A stretch of 64,000 bases of DNA from Ancylobacter tetraedralis (GTDB lineage Bacteria > Pseudomonadota > Alphaproteobacteria > Rhizobiales > Xanthobacteraceae): contig NZ_JACICD010000001.1 of NCBI RefSeq assembly GCF_014195655.1, forward strand, positions 162,682 to 226,681, in the 5' to 3' direction. Below are positions 44,256-54,618 of this stretch, piece after piece. The notes beneath the pieces were generated by a model. That model had not been told where the DNA came from. It was given only the letters and a program-made list of their open reading frames with translations, and did no database searches. A program made the translations under genes and the position numbers. Numbering within the stretch: position 1 is the stretch's first letter; every line of letters begins with the position of its first letter.

Positions 44256-45053
44256 TCAGACCCGCCGCCGCCACACCACCACGAAGCCGCCGATGCACAG
44301 CGCTGCGAGCGCGAACCAGGTGAGCGCATAGATGAGGTGGTTGTTGGAAAAGCCGACCACCGTCAGGCCGCCGACGGGAAAGCCGCCCGCCATCGGGGCG
44401 GCATCGGCGTCGACGAAATAGGGCGCGACAGCCACCAGCTTGTCCAGGCCGCGGGCCTCAGTGATGGCCGCGACATCGCGCGAATACCAGCGGTCGGCGG
44501 CGGGGTCGTTCTCGCGCAGGAAGCCGCCGCCCGGCTCGGTGAGCCGCATCAGGCCGATGAGGCGGGTCGGCCCCTCGATCTGCCCATCTGCCCGGCTGTC
44601 CGGCGCGCGGCGCTCGGGCGGCACGAAGCCGCGATTGACCAGCACGACGAAGCCGCGATTGGTGATGAAGGGCGTCACCACCCAGAACCCGCCGCCCTGC
44701 TCGGTGACGGCCTGAACCAGCGTCTCACGGTCATTGAGGAACTGGCCGTCCAACTCGACGCGCCGGTATTCGCTCTCGCCCGTGGGTGGGGCGGTGAAGG
44801 ATTGCGGCCCCGGCGCGGGGATGGGTTCGGCATGGATGCGCGCGTCGACGCGGGCGATCAGATCGAGCTTCCAGAACAGGCGCTCGACCTGCCAGACGCC
44901 GAGGCCGCTGAACAGCACGGCGAAGGCCACGCACAGGAACAGAAGCGGCGCGCGCGCCCGCTGGCGCCGATCACCGAGGCCGCCGGCGCTCCGGCGTGGC
45001 GGCACGGCCTTGCCGGGCCTGATTTTCGGCGCCCCGGCGGGCGGTTTGCTCAC
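44256..45053 (-). CDS. SURF1-family oxidase assembly protein
   Basis: A 265-residue inner-membrane protein with two transmembrane helices (LLFLCVAFAVLFSGLGVWQVERL near 37-60 and HLIYALTWFALAALCIGGFVVVW at the C-terminus) around a periplasmic domain. The SURF1 hallmarks GVWQVERLFWKLDLI, YRRVELDGQF, GFWVVTPF and VLVNRGFVP are all present. It assists cofactor insertion into haem-copper oxidases. GTG at 45053 overlaps the cyoD stop by four bases, so it belongs to the cyo operon. It occupies the position where enterobacteria carry cyoE. Confidence 0.93.
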   Translation of the reverse strand: MSKPPAGAPKIRPGKAVPPRRSAGGLGDRRQRARAPLLFLCVAFAVLFSGLGVWQVERLFWKLDLIARVDARIHAEPIPAPGPQSFTAPPTGESEYRRVELDGQFLNDRETLVQAVTEQGGGFWVVTPFITNRGFVVLVNRGFVPPERRAPDSRADGQIEGPTRLIGLMRLTEPGGGFLRENDPAADRWYSRDVAAITEARGLDKLVAVAPYFVDADAAPMAGGFPVGGLTVVGFSNNHLIYALTWFALAALCIGGFVVVWRRRV

Positions 45054-45442
45054 AGCATCTGTCTCATGTCGTGGGCGCCCGGCATCATGTTGGTGTTGAG
45101 GTGGTACATCACCCACATCGAGCCGGCGAGCATGATGACCACCAGGATCAGCGTGAACACCAGCGCCAGCATGGACCATCCGCCTTCGGTGCGGAAGTTC
45201 ATGTGCAGGAAGTACACCATGTGCACCACGATCTGCACGACGGCGAGACCCATGATGGCGAAGGCCGTGGCGGTGGCGCTGCCGAGCGCACCGGTCATCA
45301 CCAGCCAGAACGGAATGGCGGTGAGGATGACCGACAGCACGAAGCCGATCATGTAGCCGCGCAGCGAGCCGTGCGGCTCGGCGCCGTGGGCGTCGTGCCC
45401 GTCTGCGGGGGCGTGCGCGGCGGAGGTGTCGTGCGCGCTCAT
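45050..45442 (-). CDS. cyoD: Cytochrome o ubiquinol oxidase subunit IV
   Basis: A 130-residue small subunit with three transmembrane helices (GYMIGFVLSVILTAIPFWLVM, AFAIMGLAVVQIVVHMVYFLHM, LALVFTLILVVIMLAGSMWVM). The cyoD motif VHMVYFLHMNF is present. The N-terminus is His/Ala-rich. It overlaps cyoC and SURF1 by four bases each and stabilises the oxidase complex. Confidence 0.94.
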   Translation of the reverse strand: MSAHDTSAAHAPADGHDAHGAEPHGSLRGYMIGFVLSVILTAIPFWLVMTGALGSATATAFAIMGLAVVQIVVHMVYFLHMNFRTEGGWSMLALVFTLILVVIMLAGSMWVMYHLNTNMMPGAHDMRQML

Positions 45443-46065
45443 CGCAGCACTCCCATCAGATAGACGAAGGTGAACACGCCGATCCAGACCACGTCCAGGA
45501 AGTGCCAGAACATGGACAGGCACATCAGCCGGCGCTTGTTGCCGGCGACCAGCCCGCGCTGCTTCACCTGCACCATCAGCGTGAACAGCCAGATCGTGCC
45601 GAAGGTGACGTGCAGCCCGTGCGTGCCGACCAGCACGAAGAAGGCGGACAGGAAGGCGCTGCGCTGGGGCGTGGCGCCCTCGACGATGAGGTGGTGGAAC
45701 TCGTAGAGTTCGATCGACAGGAAGGCGATGCCGAACAGCGCGGTGATGGCGAGCCACGCCTGGGTGGCGGCCACGCGGTCCTTTTCCATCGTCAGCATGG
45801 CGAAGCCATAGGTGATGGAGGACAGCAGCAGCATGGAGGTGTTGAGCGCCACCAGCGGCAGGTCGAACAGTTCGCGCGGGCCGGGGCCGGCGGCGAAGCT
45901 GCCGCTCAGCACCGCAAAGGTGGCGAAAAGCACCGCGAAGATGAGGCAATCGCTCATCAGATAGATCCAGAAGCCCAGCGAGGTGCTGTGGCCTTCCGGG
46001 TGCGGATGCTCGTTCAGCTCGAAGAAGACGGGCGCATCGCTGGCGGGGGTCGCGGCGCTGCTCAT
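45439..46065 (-). CDS. cyoC: Cytochrome o ubiquinol oxidase subunit III
   Basis: A 208-residue five-helix protein of the COX3 family. [57 protein letters not shown] and [21 protein letters not shown] are typical. ATG at 46065 overlaps the cyoB stop. It supports proton uptake and complex stability. Confidence 0.95.
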   Translation of the reverse strand: MSSAATPASDAPVFFELNEHPHPEGHSTSLGFWIYLMSDCLIFAVLFATFAVLSGSFAAGPGPRELFDLPLVALNTSMLLLSSITYGFAMLTMEKDRVAATQAWLAITALFGIAFLSIELYEFHHLIVEGATPQRSAFLSAFFVLVGTHGLHVTFGTIWLFTLMVQVKQRGLVAGNKRRLMCLSMFWHFLDVVWIGVFTFVYLMGVLR

Positions 46066-48074
46066 GCTTTCACCTGTGCGGCGAGCAGCTTGGTGCGCGC
46101 CTCCTCCGTGCGGGCGATGACGTCGGCGGGGATGTCGAAATCGCGGTTGTAGTTGAAGGTGTGGGCGATTGCGGTGCCGAGCAGCGCGACGAAGGCGAGC
46201 GCCGCCAGCCACCAGATGTACCAGATCAGCGCGAAGCCGAGCACGAAGCTGATCGCCGCCAGGATCGGGCCGGTGCCGGAATTGCGCGGCATGTGGATCG
46301 GCTTGAACCCGGTGAGCGGGCGGGCGGCGCCGCGGCTCTTCATGTCCCACCACGCATCGAGCTCGTGCACCACCGGGGTGAAGGCGAAGTTGTAGTCCGG
46401 CGGCGGCGAGGAGGTGGCCCATTCCAGCGTGCGGCCGTCCCACGGGTCGCCCGTGGTGTCACGCAGCTTGTCGCGGTTCTTGATGCTGACGGCGATCTGG
46501 ATCAGGAACGAGCCGATTCCCAGCGCGATGAGGAAGGCGCCGAAGGCGGCGATGATGAACCAGATGTGCAGCGAGGGGTCGTCGAACACGCGCAGCCGAC
46601 GCGTCACGCCCATCAGGCCGAGCACGTAGAGCGGCATGAAGGCGACGTAGAAGCCCACCACCCAGAACCAGAACGACATCTTGCCCCAGAACGGATCCAG
46701 CCGGAAGCCGAACGCCTTGGGCCACCAGAAGGCGATGCCGGCGAACAGGCCGAACACCACGCCGCCGATGATCACGTTGTGGAAATGCGCGATCAGGAAC
46801 AGCGAGTTGTGCAGCACGAAGTCGGCCGGCGGAACGGCCAGAAGCACGCCGGTCATGCCGCCGATCACGAAGGTCAGCATGAAGGCGATCGTGTACATCA
46901 TCGGCAGCTCGAACCGGATGCGGCCGCGATACATGGTGAACAGCCAGTTGAACATCTTCGCGCCCGTCGGGATCGAGATGATCATGGTCGTGATCCCGAA
47001 GAACGAGTTCACGCTGGCGCCGGAGCCCATGGTGAAGAAGTGGTGCAGCCACACGAGGTAGGACAGGATGGTGATGACCACCGTCGCGTAGACCATCGAG
47101 GTGTAGCCGAACAGCTTCTTGCCGGAGAAGGCGGAGGTCACTTCCGAGAAGATGCCGAAGGCCGGCAGGATGAGGATGTAGACCTCCGGATGGCCCCAGA
47201 TCCAGATCAGGTTCACGTACATCATCGGGTTGCCGCCGAGATCGTTCGTGAAGAAGTTGGTGCCGAGATAGCGGTCGGCGGTCAGCAGGGCCAGCGTCGC
47301 GGTCAGGATCGGGAAGGTGGCGACGATCAGCACGTTGGTGCAGAGCGAGGTCCAGGTGAAGACCGGCATCTTCATCATGGTCATGCCGGGCGCGCGCATC
47401 TTCACGATGGTGCAGATGAGGTTGATGCCCGATAGCGTGGTACCCACGCCGGCGATCTGCAGCGCCCAGATATAGTAATCCACACCCACATTGGGACTGT
47501 AGGCGATCCCCGACAGCGGGGGATAGGCGAGCCAGCCGGTCTGCGCGAACTCGCCGATGAACAGCGAGGTCATCACCAGGATGGCGCCCGACACCGTCAT
47601 CCAGAACGAGAAATTGTTGAGGAACGGGAAGGAGACGTCGCGCGCGCCGATCTGCAGCGGCACCACATAGTTCATCAGGCCGGTGACCAGCGGCATCGCC
47701 ACGAAGAAGATCATGATCACGCCATGGGCGGTGAACACCTGGTCATAGTGATGGGCCGGCAGGTAGCCGTCGGAGCCGCCGAAGGCCAGAGCCTGCTGCA
47801 GGCGCATCATGATGGCGTCGGCGAAACCGCGCAGCAGCATGATGATGCCGAGCACCATGTACATGATGCCGATGCGCTTGTGGTCGACGCTGGTGAACCA
47901 CTCCTTCCAGAGATAGCCCCACAGGCGGAAATAGGTGATCGCCCCCAGCACCGCGATACCGCCAATGGCGACGGCGATGAACGTCGCGACCAGGATGGGC
48001 TCGTGATAGGGGATCGCCTCGAGGGTGAACCGGCCGAGGAGGAAGCTCGGCGCGATCGTCGGTTGCTCGGTCAT
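46062..48074 (-). CDS. cyoB: Cytochrome o ubiquinol oxidase subunit I
   Basis: A 670-residue catalytic subunit that oxidises ubiquinol, reduces oxygen to water and pumps protons. The haem-copper site is in [15 protein letters not shown] (CuB histidine and cross-linked tyrosine), [10 protein letters not shown] and [11 protein letters not shown]. It has the 15-helix length of CyoB with the N-terminal extension ([23 protein letters not shown]). The stop overlaps cyoC. The complex sits in the cytoplasmic membrane as a quinol oxidase. Confidence 0.97.
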   Translation of the reverse strand: MTEQPTIAPSFLLGRFTLEAIPYHEPILVATFIAVAIGGIAVLGAITYFRLWGYLWKEWFTSVDHKRIGIMYMVLGIIMLLRGFADAIMMRLQQALAFGGSDGYLPAHHYDQVFTAHGVIMIFFVAMPLVTGLMNYVVPLQIGARDVSFPFLNNFSFWMTVSGAILVMTSLFIGEFAQTGWLAYPPLSGIAYSPNVGVDYYIWALQIAGVGTTLSGINLICTIVKMRAPGMTMMKMPVFTWTSLCTNVLIVATFPILTATLALLTADRYLGTNFFTNDLGGNPMMYVNLIWIWGHPEVYILILPAFGIFSEVTSAFSGKKLFGYTSMVYATVVITILSYLVWLHHFFTMGSGASVNSFFGITTMIISIPTGAKMFNWLFTMYRGRIRFELPMMYTIAFMLTFVIGGMTGVLLAVPPADFVLHNSLFLIAHFHNVIIGGVVFGLFAGIAFWWPKAFGFRLDPFWGKMSFWFWVVGFYVAFMPLYVLGLMGVTRRLRVFDDPSLHIWFIIAAFGAFLIALGIGSFLIQIAVSIKNRDKLRDTTGDPWDGRTLEWATSSPPPDYNFAFTPVVHELDAWWDMKSRGAARPLTGFKPIHMPRNSGTGPILAAISFVLGFALIWYIWWLAALAFVALLGTAIAHTFNYNRDFDIPADVIARTEEARTKLLAAQVKA

Positions 48075-48082
48075 GGGGGCCG

Positions 48083-49279
48083 TCAGGAGTTGGAGGGCCG
48101 GCGCGGGCCGGGAAGGGCCGCGCTCGACGGCAGACGGATCGGGGTGAGGGACGGCGCGTTCAGCGCCGGCAGCGGCAGGCCGGCGCCCTGCACGGGCGCG
48201 AGATCGCCGCTGCGCGCGGGTTTGGCCGCGGACAGGGTCAGCGCGGTGGACAGGTCCTCGGGAGTGCAGATGCCGACCACATAATTCGCCTGGCCGCCCA
48301 GCACGGTGCCGCGCCGGCTGTGCTTGTCATAGGTTAGCGGCAGCGTGTTGGTGACGCTCGCGATGTCCTGCCCGCCCTTGGCGTCGATCGCCATCATGTC
48401 GCTCATGCACATCTTGCCGGGCTCGACGCACAGGTTGAGGATGGCGTCGAACAGGGTGGGGTCGATGGCGGCGAAGCGCTGCACCGGCACGTTCTGGCTC
48501 GGCTTCTCCAGTTCGAGATAGTTCGCGCGGGTCAGCTGGCTCTCGGCCGTGCGGGCCTCGTTCACCCAGGCGGCGAAGGCGGCATCGTCCAGCGCCCGGA
48601 AGCGGAACGACATGCCCGAGAATCCGGCACCGGAATAATTGGACGAGAAGCCGCGCGAATCGACGGGCGAATTGGCAACGGCATTCAGCTCCGTGCGCAT
48701 CGCCGGCATGGCGTAGATCATGCCGGCCAGCGTGGGAACGTAGAACGCGTTCATCACCGAGGACGCGGTAATGTGGAAGCGAATTGGCCGGTCCACCGGG
48801 GCGGCGAGGTCGTTGACCGTGGCGATGCCCTGTTCGGGGTAGATGAACAGCCATTTCCAGTCGAGCGCGACGACCTGCACGTCGAGCGGCTTCACGTCGG
48901 CGGGCACCGGCTGGTCGGCGGAGATGCGGTCAAGCGGGCGCCACGGATCGAGCAGGTGCGTACCCATCCAGGTCAGCGCGCCGAGGCAGATGATGATGAG
49001 CAGCGGCGCCGACCAAATCACCAGCTCCATCTGCGTGGAGTGGCTCCATTCCGGCTCGTAGCGCGCGGTCGTGTTCGACGCGCGGTATTTCCAGGCGAAG
49101 AACGCGGTCAGCGCCATCACCGGGATGATGATAAGCAGCATGAGCAGGGTCGAGACGACCAGGAGGTCACGCTGCTGTGCAGCGACATCCCCCGTCGGGG
49201 CGAGCACGACGAAGTTGCAGCCGCTGAGTGCCGCGGCCAGCGGCAGCAGCGCGATGAGATGAAGGCGACGCAACGACAT
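48083..49279 (-). CDS. cyoA: Cytochrome o ubiquinol oxidase subunit II
   Basis: A 398-residue lipoprotein subunit. The lipobox is LSGC (residues about 19-22), followed by two membrane helices ([27 protein letters not shown] and [25 protein letters not shown]) and a cupredoxin-like periplasmic domain ([40 protein letters not shown]). The CuA ligands of cytochrome c oxidases are absent, as expected for a quinol oxidase. ATG at 49279 is chosen over an in-frame GTG two codons earlier. It is the first gene of cyoABCD-SURF1 and divergent from an MFS gene. Confidence 0.96.
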   Translation of the reverse strand: MSLRRLHLIALLPLAAALSGCNFVVLAPTGDVAAQQRDLLVVSTLLMLLIIIPVMALTAFFAWKYRASNTTARYEPEWSHSTQMELVIWSAPLLIIICLGALTWMGTHLLDPWRPLDRISADQPVPADVKPLDVQVVALDWKWLFIYPEQGIATVNDLAAPVDRPIRFHITASSVMNAFYVPTLAGMIYAMPAMRTELNAVANSPVDSRGFSSNYSGAGFSGMSFRFRALDDAAFAAWVNEARTAESQLTRANYLELEKPSQNVPVQRFAAIDPTLFDAILNLCVEPGKMCMSDMMAIDAKGGQDIASVTNTLPLTYDKHSRRGTVLGGQANYVVGICTPEDLSTALTLSAAKPARSGDLAPVQGAGLPLPALNAPSLTPIRLPSSAALPGPRRPSNS

Positions 49280-49470
49280 GTACACCCACGATGTTCCACA
49301 TTTGGCGCCAATAGCTGCATCGCAGCAATTCCAATATCAAGTCAAAGATGCCATGTCGAAGTGTCGCATCCCTGCCATGGGGGATCGATGCTAACCGTGC
49401 CGTGCGATATCGAAAGGCCGGAACGGGCGTCAGACTAGAGTTTATATCTTTTCAAGATTTGGTAAGAACG

Positions 49471-50790
49471 ATGGCCTCAACAACGACAACGCTTGAGCAG
49501 GACGCTCGGGAAATTCATGCTCATGGCGGAGATGTGCATCCCGGCGAGATAGCGGTGGGCGTTGTCATCGGCCGCGCTTCCGAGTTCTTCGATTTCTTCG
49601 TCTATGCCATCGCCTCGGTGGTGGTGTTTCCGAAACTTGTCTTCCCCTTCGTCGACCCCCTGACGGGCACGCTTTACTCGTTCGCGATCTTTGCCCTTGC
49701 TTTCATCGCCCGTCCGTTCGGCACCACGCTGTTCATGGCGATCGACCGGCATCACGGCCGCGGTGCCAAGCTGACGGCGGCGCTGTTCCTGCTGGGCACC
49801 TCCACCGTCGCCATCGCCTTCCTGCCCTCGCACGATACGCTGGGCAGCGCGGTGGTGTGGATGCTGGCGATCCTGCGAATCGGGCAGGGGCTCGCCTGGG
49901 GCGGTACCTGGGACGGGCTCGCCCCGCTTCTGGCCATGCGGGCACCGGAAGGCCGGCGCGGCTGGTATGCCATGCTGCCGCAGCTCGGCGCGCTGATCGG
50001 CCTGATCATCGCCAGCGCGCTGTTCGCGTTCTTCCTCGGCAATCTCTCGGCGGCCGATTTCTTCGACTGGGGCTGGCGCTATCCGTTCTTCGTCGCCTTC
50101 GCCATCAACGTGGTGGCACTGTTTTCCCGCCTGCGCATGGCGGTGACGCCGCAATATGCCGCGCTGTTCGAGAGCGGCGACCTCGAGCCGCAGCCGGTGA
50201 TCGACACGCTGCGCTCGGAGGGCAAGGACATCCTGATCGGCGCCTTCGCGCCGCTGGCGACCTTCGCGCTGTTCCACATGGTCACGGTGTTTCCGCTCTC
50301 CTGGGTGTTCCTGTTCACCTCGGAACGGCCGACCCGCTTCCTCATCATCGAGGTGGGGGCGGCGTTCTGCGGCCTCGTCGCGGTATTCGCCTCGGGCGTG
50401 ATCGCCGACCGGATCGGCCGGCGCCGGCTGCTCGCGGGCTCGGCGGTGGCGATCGCCGTGTTCAGCGGCTTCGCCCCGCAATTCCTGGCCGGCGGCTTTC
50501 TCGGCGAAACCGTGTTCATGGTCGTCGCCTTCATCCTGCTCGGCATTTCCTTCGGTCAGTCCTCGGGCATCGTCGCCTCCAAGTTCACGCCGAAATACCG
50601 CTACACCGCCTCGGCGCTGACCAATGACTTCGCCTGGCTGTTCGGCGCCGGCTTCGCCCCGCTCGCCGCCTTGCTGCTGTCGAGCCATTTCGGCCTGTCG
50701 GCCTCCGGCGGTTATCTGCTCTCGGGCGCGATCTGCACCATGGTGGCGCTGACGCTCAACCGCCGCCTCGAACTCGCCGCCGCCGGCTGA
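49471..50790 (+). CDS. MFS transporter, metabolite:H+ symporter (MHS) family
   Basis: A 439-residue protein with twelve predicted helices. The MHS opening VGVVIGRASEFFDFFVYAIASVVVFPKLVFP is present, with GQGLAWGGTWDGLAPLLAMRAPEGRRGWYAMLPQLGA in the first half. Such proteins import organic acids or osmolytes with protons. ATG at 49471 follows GGTAAGAACG; the frame upstream is not family-like. It is divergent from cyoA with a 190-bp gap, an arrangement I associate with cyo loci in related alphaproteobacteria. A respiration-linked organic-acid role is inferred. Confidence 0.9.
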   Translation: MASTTTTLEQDAREIHAHGGDVHPGEIAVGVVIGRASEFFDFFVYAIASVVVFPKLVFPFVDPLTGTLYSFAIFALAFIARPFGTTLFMAIDRHHGRGAKLTAALFLLGTSTVAIAFLPSHDTLGSAVVWMLAILRIGQGLAWGGTWDGLAPLLAMRAPEGRRGWYAMLPQLGALIGLIIASALFAFFLGNLSAADFFDWGWRYPFFVAFAINVVALFSRLRMAVTPQYAALFESGDLEPQPVIDTLRSEGKDILIGAFAPLATFALFHMVTVFPLSWVFLFTSERPTRFLIIEVGAAFCGLVAVFASGVIADRIGRRRLLAGSAVAIAVFSGFAPQFLAGGFLGETVFMVVAFILLGISFGQSSGIVASKFTPKYRYTASALTNDFAWLFGAGFAPLAALLLSSHFGLSASGGYLLSGAICTMVALTLNRRLELAAAG

Positions 50791-50922
50791 TCGTCCAGCG
50801 CGGGGCGGCGCCGCCGAAAAAGGCCCGCGCGGGGAGGACACTGCGCCTGTACTTGGATAAGCTAGCGGACCTCTCGCCAGAGAGGCCCGCCCGGTTTTCC
50901 GCTGCGCTCCGATGGGGACGGC

Positions 50923-52440
50923 ATGTCATCCCTTCCAGACCTCCCGCCCGTGTCCGCGCCCCGCTCGCTACTGGACCGGCTGCTCGTGGAGCCGGCGCCG
51001 CTCCGATGGTTCGAGGGCAAGGACTGGCATCCCTGGCTCGTGGTCGGGCTGGTATCCGTGGGCGCCTTTGTCGGCCAGCTCGACGCGACCATCGTGCAGC
51101 TTGCGCTGCCGGCGCTGGGCCGGGTATTCGACGCGCCGATCGAGCATGTCAGCTGGATCGCGCTGGCCTATCTCGCGGCGTTCGTGTCCTTCCTGCCGAT
51201 CTTCGGCCGGCTGTGCGAGATGTTCGGCCGCAAGACGCTGTACATCGCCGGCTACGCCATTTTCATCGTGGCGAGCGCGCTGTGCGGCTTTGCCGGCAGT
51301 TTCGAGCAACTGGTGCTGTTCCGCTTCCTCCAGGGGGTCGGCGGCTCGCTGCTGGGGGCCAACAGCATTTCCATCCTGGTGAAGGCCGTCCCGCCGGAGC
51401 AGCGCGGGCGGGCGCTGGGCTTCTTCGCGGCGGCGCAGGCGGTGGGCATGAGCGCCGGGCCGGCGCTGGGCGGGCTGGTGCTCGCCACGCTCGGCTGGCG
51501 CTGGATCTTCTGGCTCACTGTGCCGTTCGGCGCGCTCGCCGTGCTGGTCGGCTGGCTCGCCTTGCCCCGCAGCACCGGCATTGATCGCGGTGCGCCGTTC
51601 GACTGGGGCGGCGCGCTGCTCATCGGCCCGGCTTTGGTGCTGGTCGTGGCGGTGCTGAACCATGTGTCGTCCTGGGGGCTGGTCTCGCCCTACACACTGG
51701 GCGGTCTCGCCCTCGCCCTCGTGCTGCTGGCGCTGCTCGTCCGCCGCGAGCGCCGCTTTCCCGCGCCGCTGATCGATCCGCGCCTGTTCGCGAGTGCCGC
51801 GTTCAGCAGCGGGGCGCTCGCGGTGGCTCTCGGCTATGCGCTGCTGTTCGGCATGTTCTTCCTCATGTCCTTCGCGCAGGAGCACGGCTTCGGCGAGCCG
51901 CCGCGCGAGGCGGGATTCCACCTCGCCATCATCCCGGTGGCGATCGGCCTGTCGGCGCCGTTCAGCAACGGGGTCCGCCAGCGTCTTGGCAGCCGCCGCA
52001 TCGGCTGGGTGGCGATGGCGTCGAGCCTGGCCGGCGTCGGGCTGTTGATCGCCACGCTCGGGCGGGTGGAGGACCACCGGCTGTTCGATGCCATCGCCTA
52101 TGCGCTGTTCGGCATCGGGCTCGGCCTGTTCATCGCGCCGAACAACGCGGTCACCATCGCCGCCGTGGCGCCGGCCCTGTCGGGTGCCGCCGGCTCGCTG
52201 CTCAACCTGATGCGGGCGCTGGGCACCAGCCTGGGCGTCGCGGGCGGAGCGACCCTCTTGACCTGGCATCTCGCGGCGATCGAGGGCGACGGGAGTGCCT
52301 GGCAGACGGCGAGTGCCGCCGGACTGCTCGCGGCGGTGCGCGAGAGTCTGCCGCTGCTTGTCGTCATCGCCCTGCTCGCCGCCATCGCCGCCGTGTTTGC
52401 CGCCTGCCGGGTGGGAAGCGGTCCGGGCCGGTCCGCGTGA
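50923..52440 (+). CDS. MFS transporter of the DHA2 (EmrB/QacA) drug-efflux family
   Basis: A 505-residue, 14-helix exporter. The DHA2 signature GQLDATIVQLALP occurs in helix 1 (about residue 48), followed by FGRLCEMFGRKTLYIAG, FRFLQGVGGSLLGANSISILVKAVPPEQRGRALG and motif C-like GPALGGLVLATLGWRWIFWL. No EmrA-like adaptor is adjacent, so it probably works alone in the inner membrane. A terminator-like hairpin follows the stop at once. Confidence 0.92.
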   Translation: MSSLPDLPPVSAPRSLLDRLLVEPAPLRWFEGKDWHPWLVVGLVSVGAFVGQLDATIVQLALPALGRVFDAPIEHVSWIALAYLAAFVSFLPIFGRLCEMFGRKTLYIAGYAIFIVASALCGFAGSFEQLVLFRFLQGVGGSLLGANSISILVKAVPPEQRGRALGFFAAAQAVGMSAGPALGGLVLATLGWRWIFWLTVPFGALAVLVGWLALPRSTGIDRGAPFDWGGALLIGPALVLVVAVLNHVSSWGLVSPYTLGGLALALVLLALLVRRERRFPAPLIDPRLFASAAFSSGALAVALGYALLFGMFFLMSFAQEHGFGEPPREAGFHLAIIPVAIGLSAPFSNGVRQRLGSRRIGWVAMASSLAGVGLLIATLGRVEDHRLFDAIAYALFGIGLGLFIAPNNAVTIAAVAPALSGAAGSLLNLMRALGTSLGVAGGATLLTWHLAAIEGDGSAWQTASAAGLLAAVRESLPLLVVIALLAAIAAVFAACRVGSGPGRSA

Positions 52441-52470
52441 GGCAGGGCAGGGTCTTTGCCGCCCTGCCTT
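52441..52470 (+). terminator. Terminator-like hairpin after the DHA2 transporter
   Basis: GGCAGGGC (52441-52448) and GCCCTGCC (52461-52468) are perfect 8-bp arms with a 12-base loop, followed by TT. It begins directly at the stop codon. Confidence 0.65.
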
Positions 52471-52641
52471 GCCGCCTCGCCCCGACTGGGGAGGCGCCGT
52501 GCAGCCCGAAGTGACGGACGGCGCGCGTGAACCCCCGCCTGCGGGTTCGCGGTTTCCATCCGGCGGCGGCGGGTCTAGATTGACGCGATGCGCGGCGCGA
52601 AGGTCCGTTGGGACGGCGGGTCTGCCGCGCGGGAGGCTCGC

Positions 52642-52971
52642 ATGCCCCGGCTTGTCCGATTTCTCCTCCGCCATGCATTGATCGGCTTCGGCCTCGCCGT
52701 GTTCTTCGTCGGCGCGCTCCTGCTGCTGGATGTCGCGCGGCTCGGCACGCTGATAGGGCGGTCCCCGTTCGGCTGGCTCGCCACGCTGGTGCTGGTCGTT
52801 TCCGTCGGCATCACCTTCGCCAGTGTGCAGATGGGCTTCGCGGTGATGCTGCTGCCGCGCGACGACGACGCGCCGCAGGGTCGTGGCGGCACCCGCGCGC
52901 CCTCGGGTTCCGCCCTCCGGCTGGTCCGCCTCCCTGCGCGGGCCGCGACCGGCCGCAACCGCGCGCGCTGA
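52642..52971 (+). CDS. Small two-helix membrane protein of unknown function
   Basis: A 109-residue protein with two membrane helices (LIGFGLAVFFVGALLLLDVARLGTLI shortened here: about residues 10-35; and WLATLVLVVSVGITFASVQMGFAVML, about 42-67). A disordered, Arg/Pro/Gly-rich tail follows. ATG at 52642 is preceded by GGGAGG; an in-frame start 18 codons earlier is less likely. I do not recognise a named family, although similar short proteins are frequent in alphaproteobacteria. Confidence 0.7.
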   Translation: MPRLVRFLLRHALIGFGLAVFFVGALLLLDVARLGTLIGRSPFGWLATLVLVVSVGITFASVQMGFAVMLLPRDDDAPQGRGGTRAPSGSALRLVRLPARAATGRNRAR

Positions 52972-53035
52972 CGCCGCGTCCCGCTGGCGATGGCGGCGGC
53001 AGGCATGCTACTGCCGGAAAGCGTGACGGGCCGTC

Positions 53036-53051
53036 CACGTGTCGACACGTG
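53036..53051. promoter_or_regulatory. 16-bp perfect palindrome upstream of the M32 carboxypeptidase gene
   Basis: CACGTGTCGACACGTG is self-complementary over 16 bp and lies 49 bp before the start of the peptidase gene, a likely operator position. No regulator gene is adjacent. Confidence 0.5.
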
Positions 53052-53100
53052 ACCCGACACGACGCGCCACGTTTGGCGCCGCTTCGGAAGAGGGTAATTC

Positions 53101-54594
53101 ATGACCGCCTATGCCGCGCTCACCGGCCATTTCAGCCGCATCGCCGCGATGTCGAACGCCATCGGCATCCTGCAATGGGACAGCGACACCATGATGCCCC
53201 GGGGCGCCGCCGGCAGCCGTGCCGACAGTCTCGCCCTGCTGCGCGTGCTGGCGCATGACATGGCGGTGGATCCGCGCGTCGGCGACTGGCTGGGCGCGGC
53301 GGAGCAGGAGGACGGGCTGGGCGACTGGGAGCGGGCCAATCTGCGCGAGATCCGGCGGGTGTGGACCGTGGAGACCGCCCTGCCGGCCGATCTCGTCGAG
53401 GCGTCGAGCAAGGCGATCTCGGCCAGCGAGATGGCCTGGCGGCAGGCGCGCGCCGATGCCGATTTCCCCGCGCTTCTGCCTTATCTCGCGGAAGTTCTGA
53501 AGCTGCAGCGCGAGGCGGGCGCCGCCAAGGGCGCCACGCTCGGCCTCTCCGTCTATGACGCGCTGCTCAACGATTACGAGCCGGGGGGGAGCGCGGCGCG
53601 GATCGATGCGCTGTTCGACGACCTCGCCGCCTTCCTTCCCGGTTTTGCCGAGGAGGCGATCGCCGCCCAGCAGCGCCGGCCCGCGCCCGTCCCGATGGAG
53701 GGGCCGTTCCCGGTCGAGGCGCAGCGCCGGCTCGGCATGCGCGTCATGGCGGCGCTGGGCTATGATTTCGAGCGCGGCCGGCTGGACATTTCCACCCACC
53801 CCTTCTGCGGCGGCGCCGATAACGACGTGCGCATCACCACCCGCTATGACGAGGCCGATTTCGGCAAGGCGCTGATGGGCGTGATCCACGAGACCGGCCA
53901 CGCGCTCTACGAGCAGGGCCGGCCCGCCGCTTATATGGGCCAGCCGGTCGGGCAGGCGCGCGGGATGAGCCTGCATGAGAGCCAGTCGCTCATCATGGAG
54001 ATGCAGGCCTGCCGCTCGCCGGAGTTCCTCGCCTTCGCCGCCCCGCTGATGCGCGAGACCTTCGGCGGCAGCGGCCCCGGCTGGGAAGCCGAGGCCCTGT
54101 GGCGGCGCTATACGCGGGTCGAGCGCGGCTTCATCCGCGTCGATGCCGACGAGGTGACGTACCCCGCCCATGTCATCCTGCGCTACCGGCTGGAAAAGGC
54201 GCTGATCGCCGACGAAATGCCGCTGGCCGAGCTGCCGGCGGCGTGGAACGCCGGCATGCAGGAACTGCTCGGCATCACCCCGCCGAACGACCGGCTGGGC
54301 TGCCTGCAGGATATTCACTGGCCCTCGGGCGGCTGGGGCTATTTCCCCACCTACACGCTCGGCGCCATGACCGCGGCGCAGCTGTTCGACGCGGCCTGCC
54401 GCGCCGAGCCGGACGTGCTGCCCGGCATTGCGCGCGGCGATTTCGCCCCGCTGGTCGGCTGGCTGCGCACCCATGTCCACGCGCAGGGCTCCCGCTACGC
54501 GACGGACGAGCTGCTGACCCGCGCCACCGGCCGGCCGCTCGATGCCGGCGTGTTCAAGGCGCACCTCGCCCGCCGCTATCTCGGCGCGGCGTGA
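53101..54594 (+). CDS. M32-family carboxypeptidase (Taq type)
   Basis: A 497-residue metallocarboxypeptidase removing C-terminal residues from peptides in the cytoplasm. The zinc motif HETGH lies in VIHETGHALYEQG (about residue 263). The M32 signatures are HPFCGGADNDVRITTRYDE, GMSLHESQSLIMEMQ (third ligand Glu region) and RVDADEVTYPAHVILRYRLE. It has the normal length. AGAGGG precedes the ATG. The D-aminopeptidase gene follows 24 bp later, so the two probably form a peptide-degrading operon. Confidence 0.95.
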   Translation: MTAYAALTGHFSRIAAMSNAIGILQWDSDTMMPRGAAGSRADSLALLRVLAHDMAVDPRVGDWLGAAEQEDGLGDWERANLREIRRVWTVETALPADLVEASSKAISASEMAWRQARADADFPALLPYLAEVLKLQREAGAAKGATLGLSVYDALLNDYEPGGSAARIDALFDDLAAFLPGFAEEAIAAQQRRPAPVPMEGPFPVEAQRRLGMRVMAALGYDFERGRLDISTHPFCGGADNDVRITTRYDEADFGKALMGVIHETGHALYEQGRPAAYMGQPVGQARGMSLHESQSLIMEMQACRSPEFLAFAAPLMRETFGGSGPGWEAEALWRRYTRVERGFIRVDADEVTYPAHVILRYRLEKALIADEMPLAELPAAWNAGMQELLGITPPNDRLGCLQDIHWPSGGWGYFPTYTLGAMTAAQLFDAACRAEPDVLPGIARGDFAPLVGWLRTHVHAQGSRYATDELLTRATGRPLDAGVFKAHLARRYLGAA

Positions 54595-54618
54595 TCCGCG
54601 ATCCTCAAGGGAACCGTC

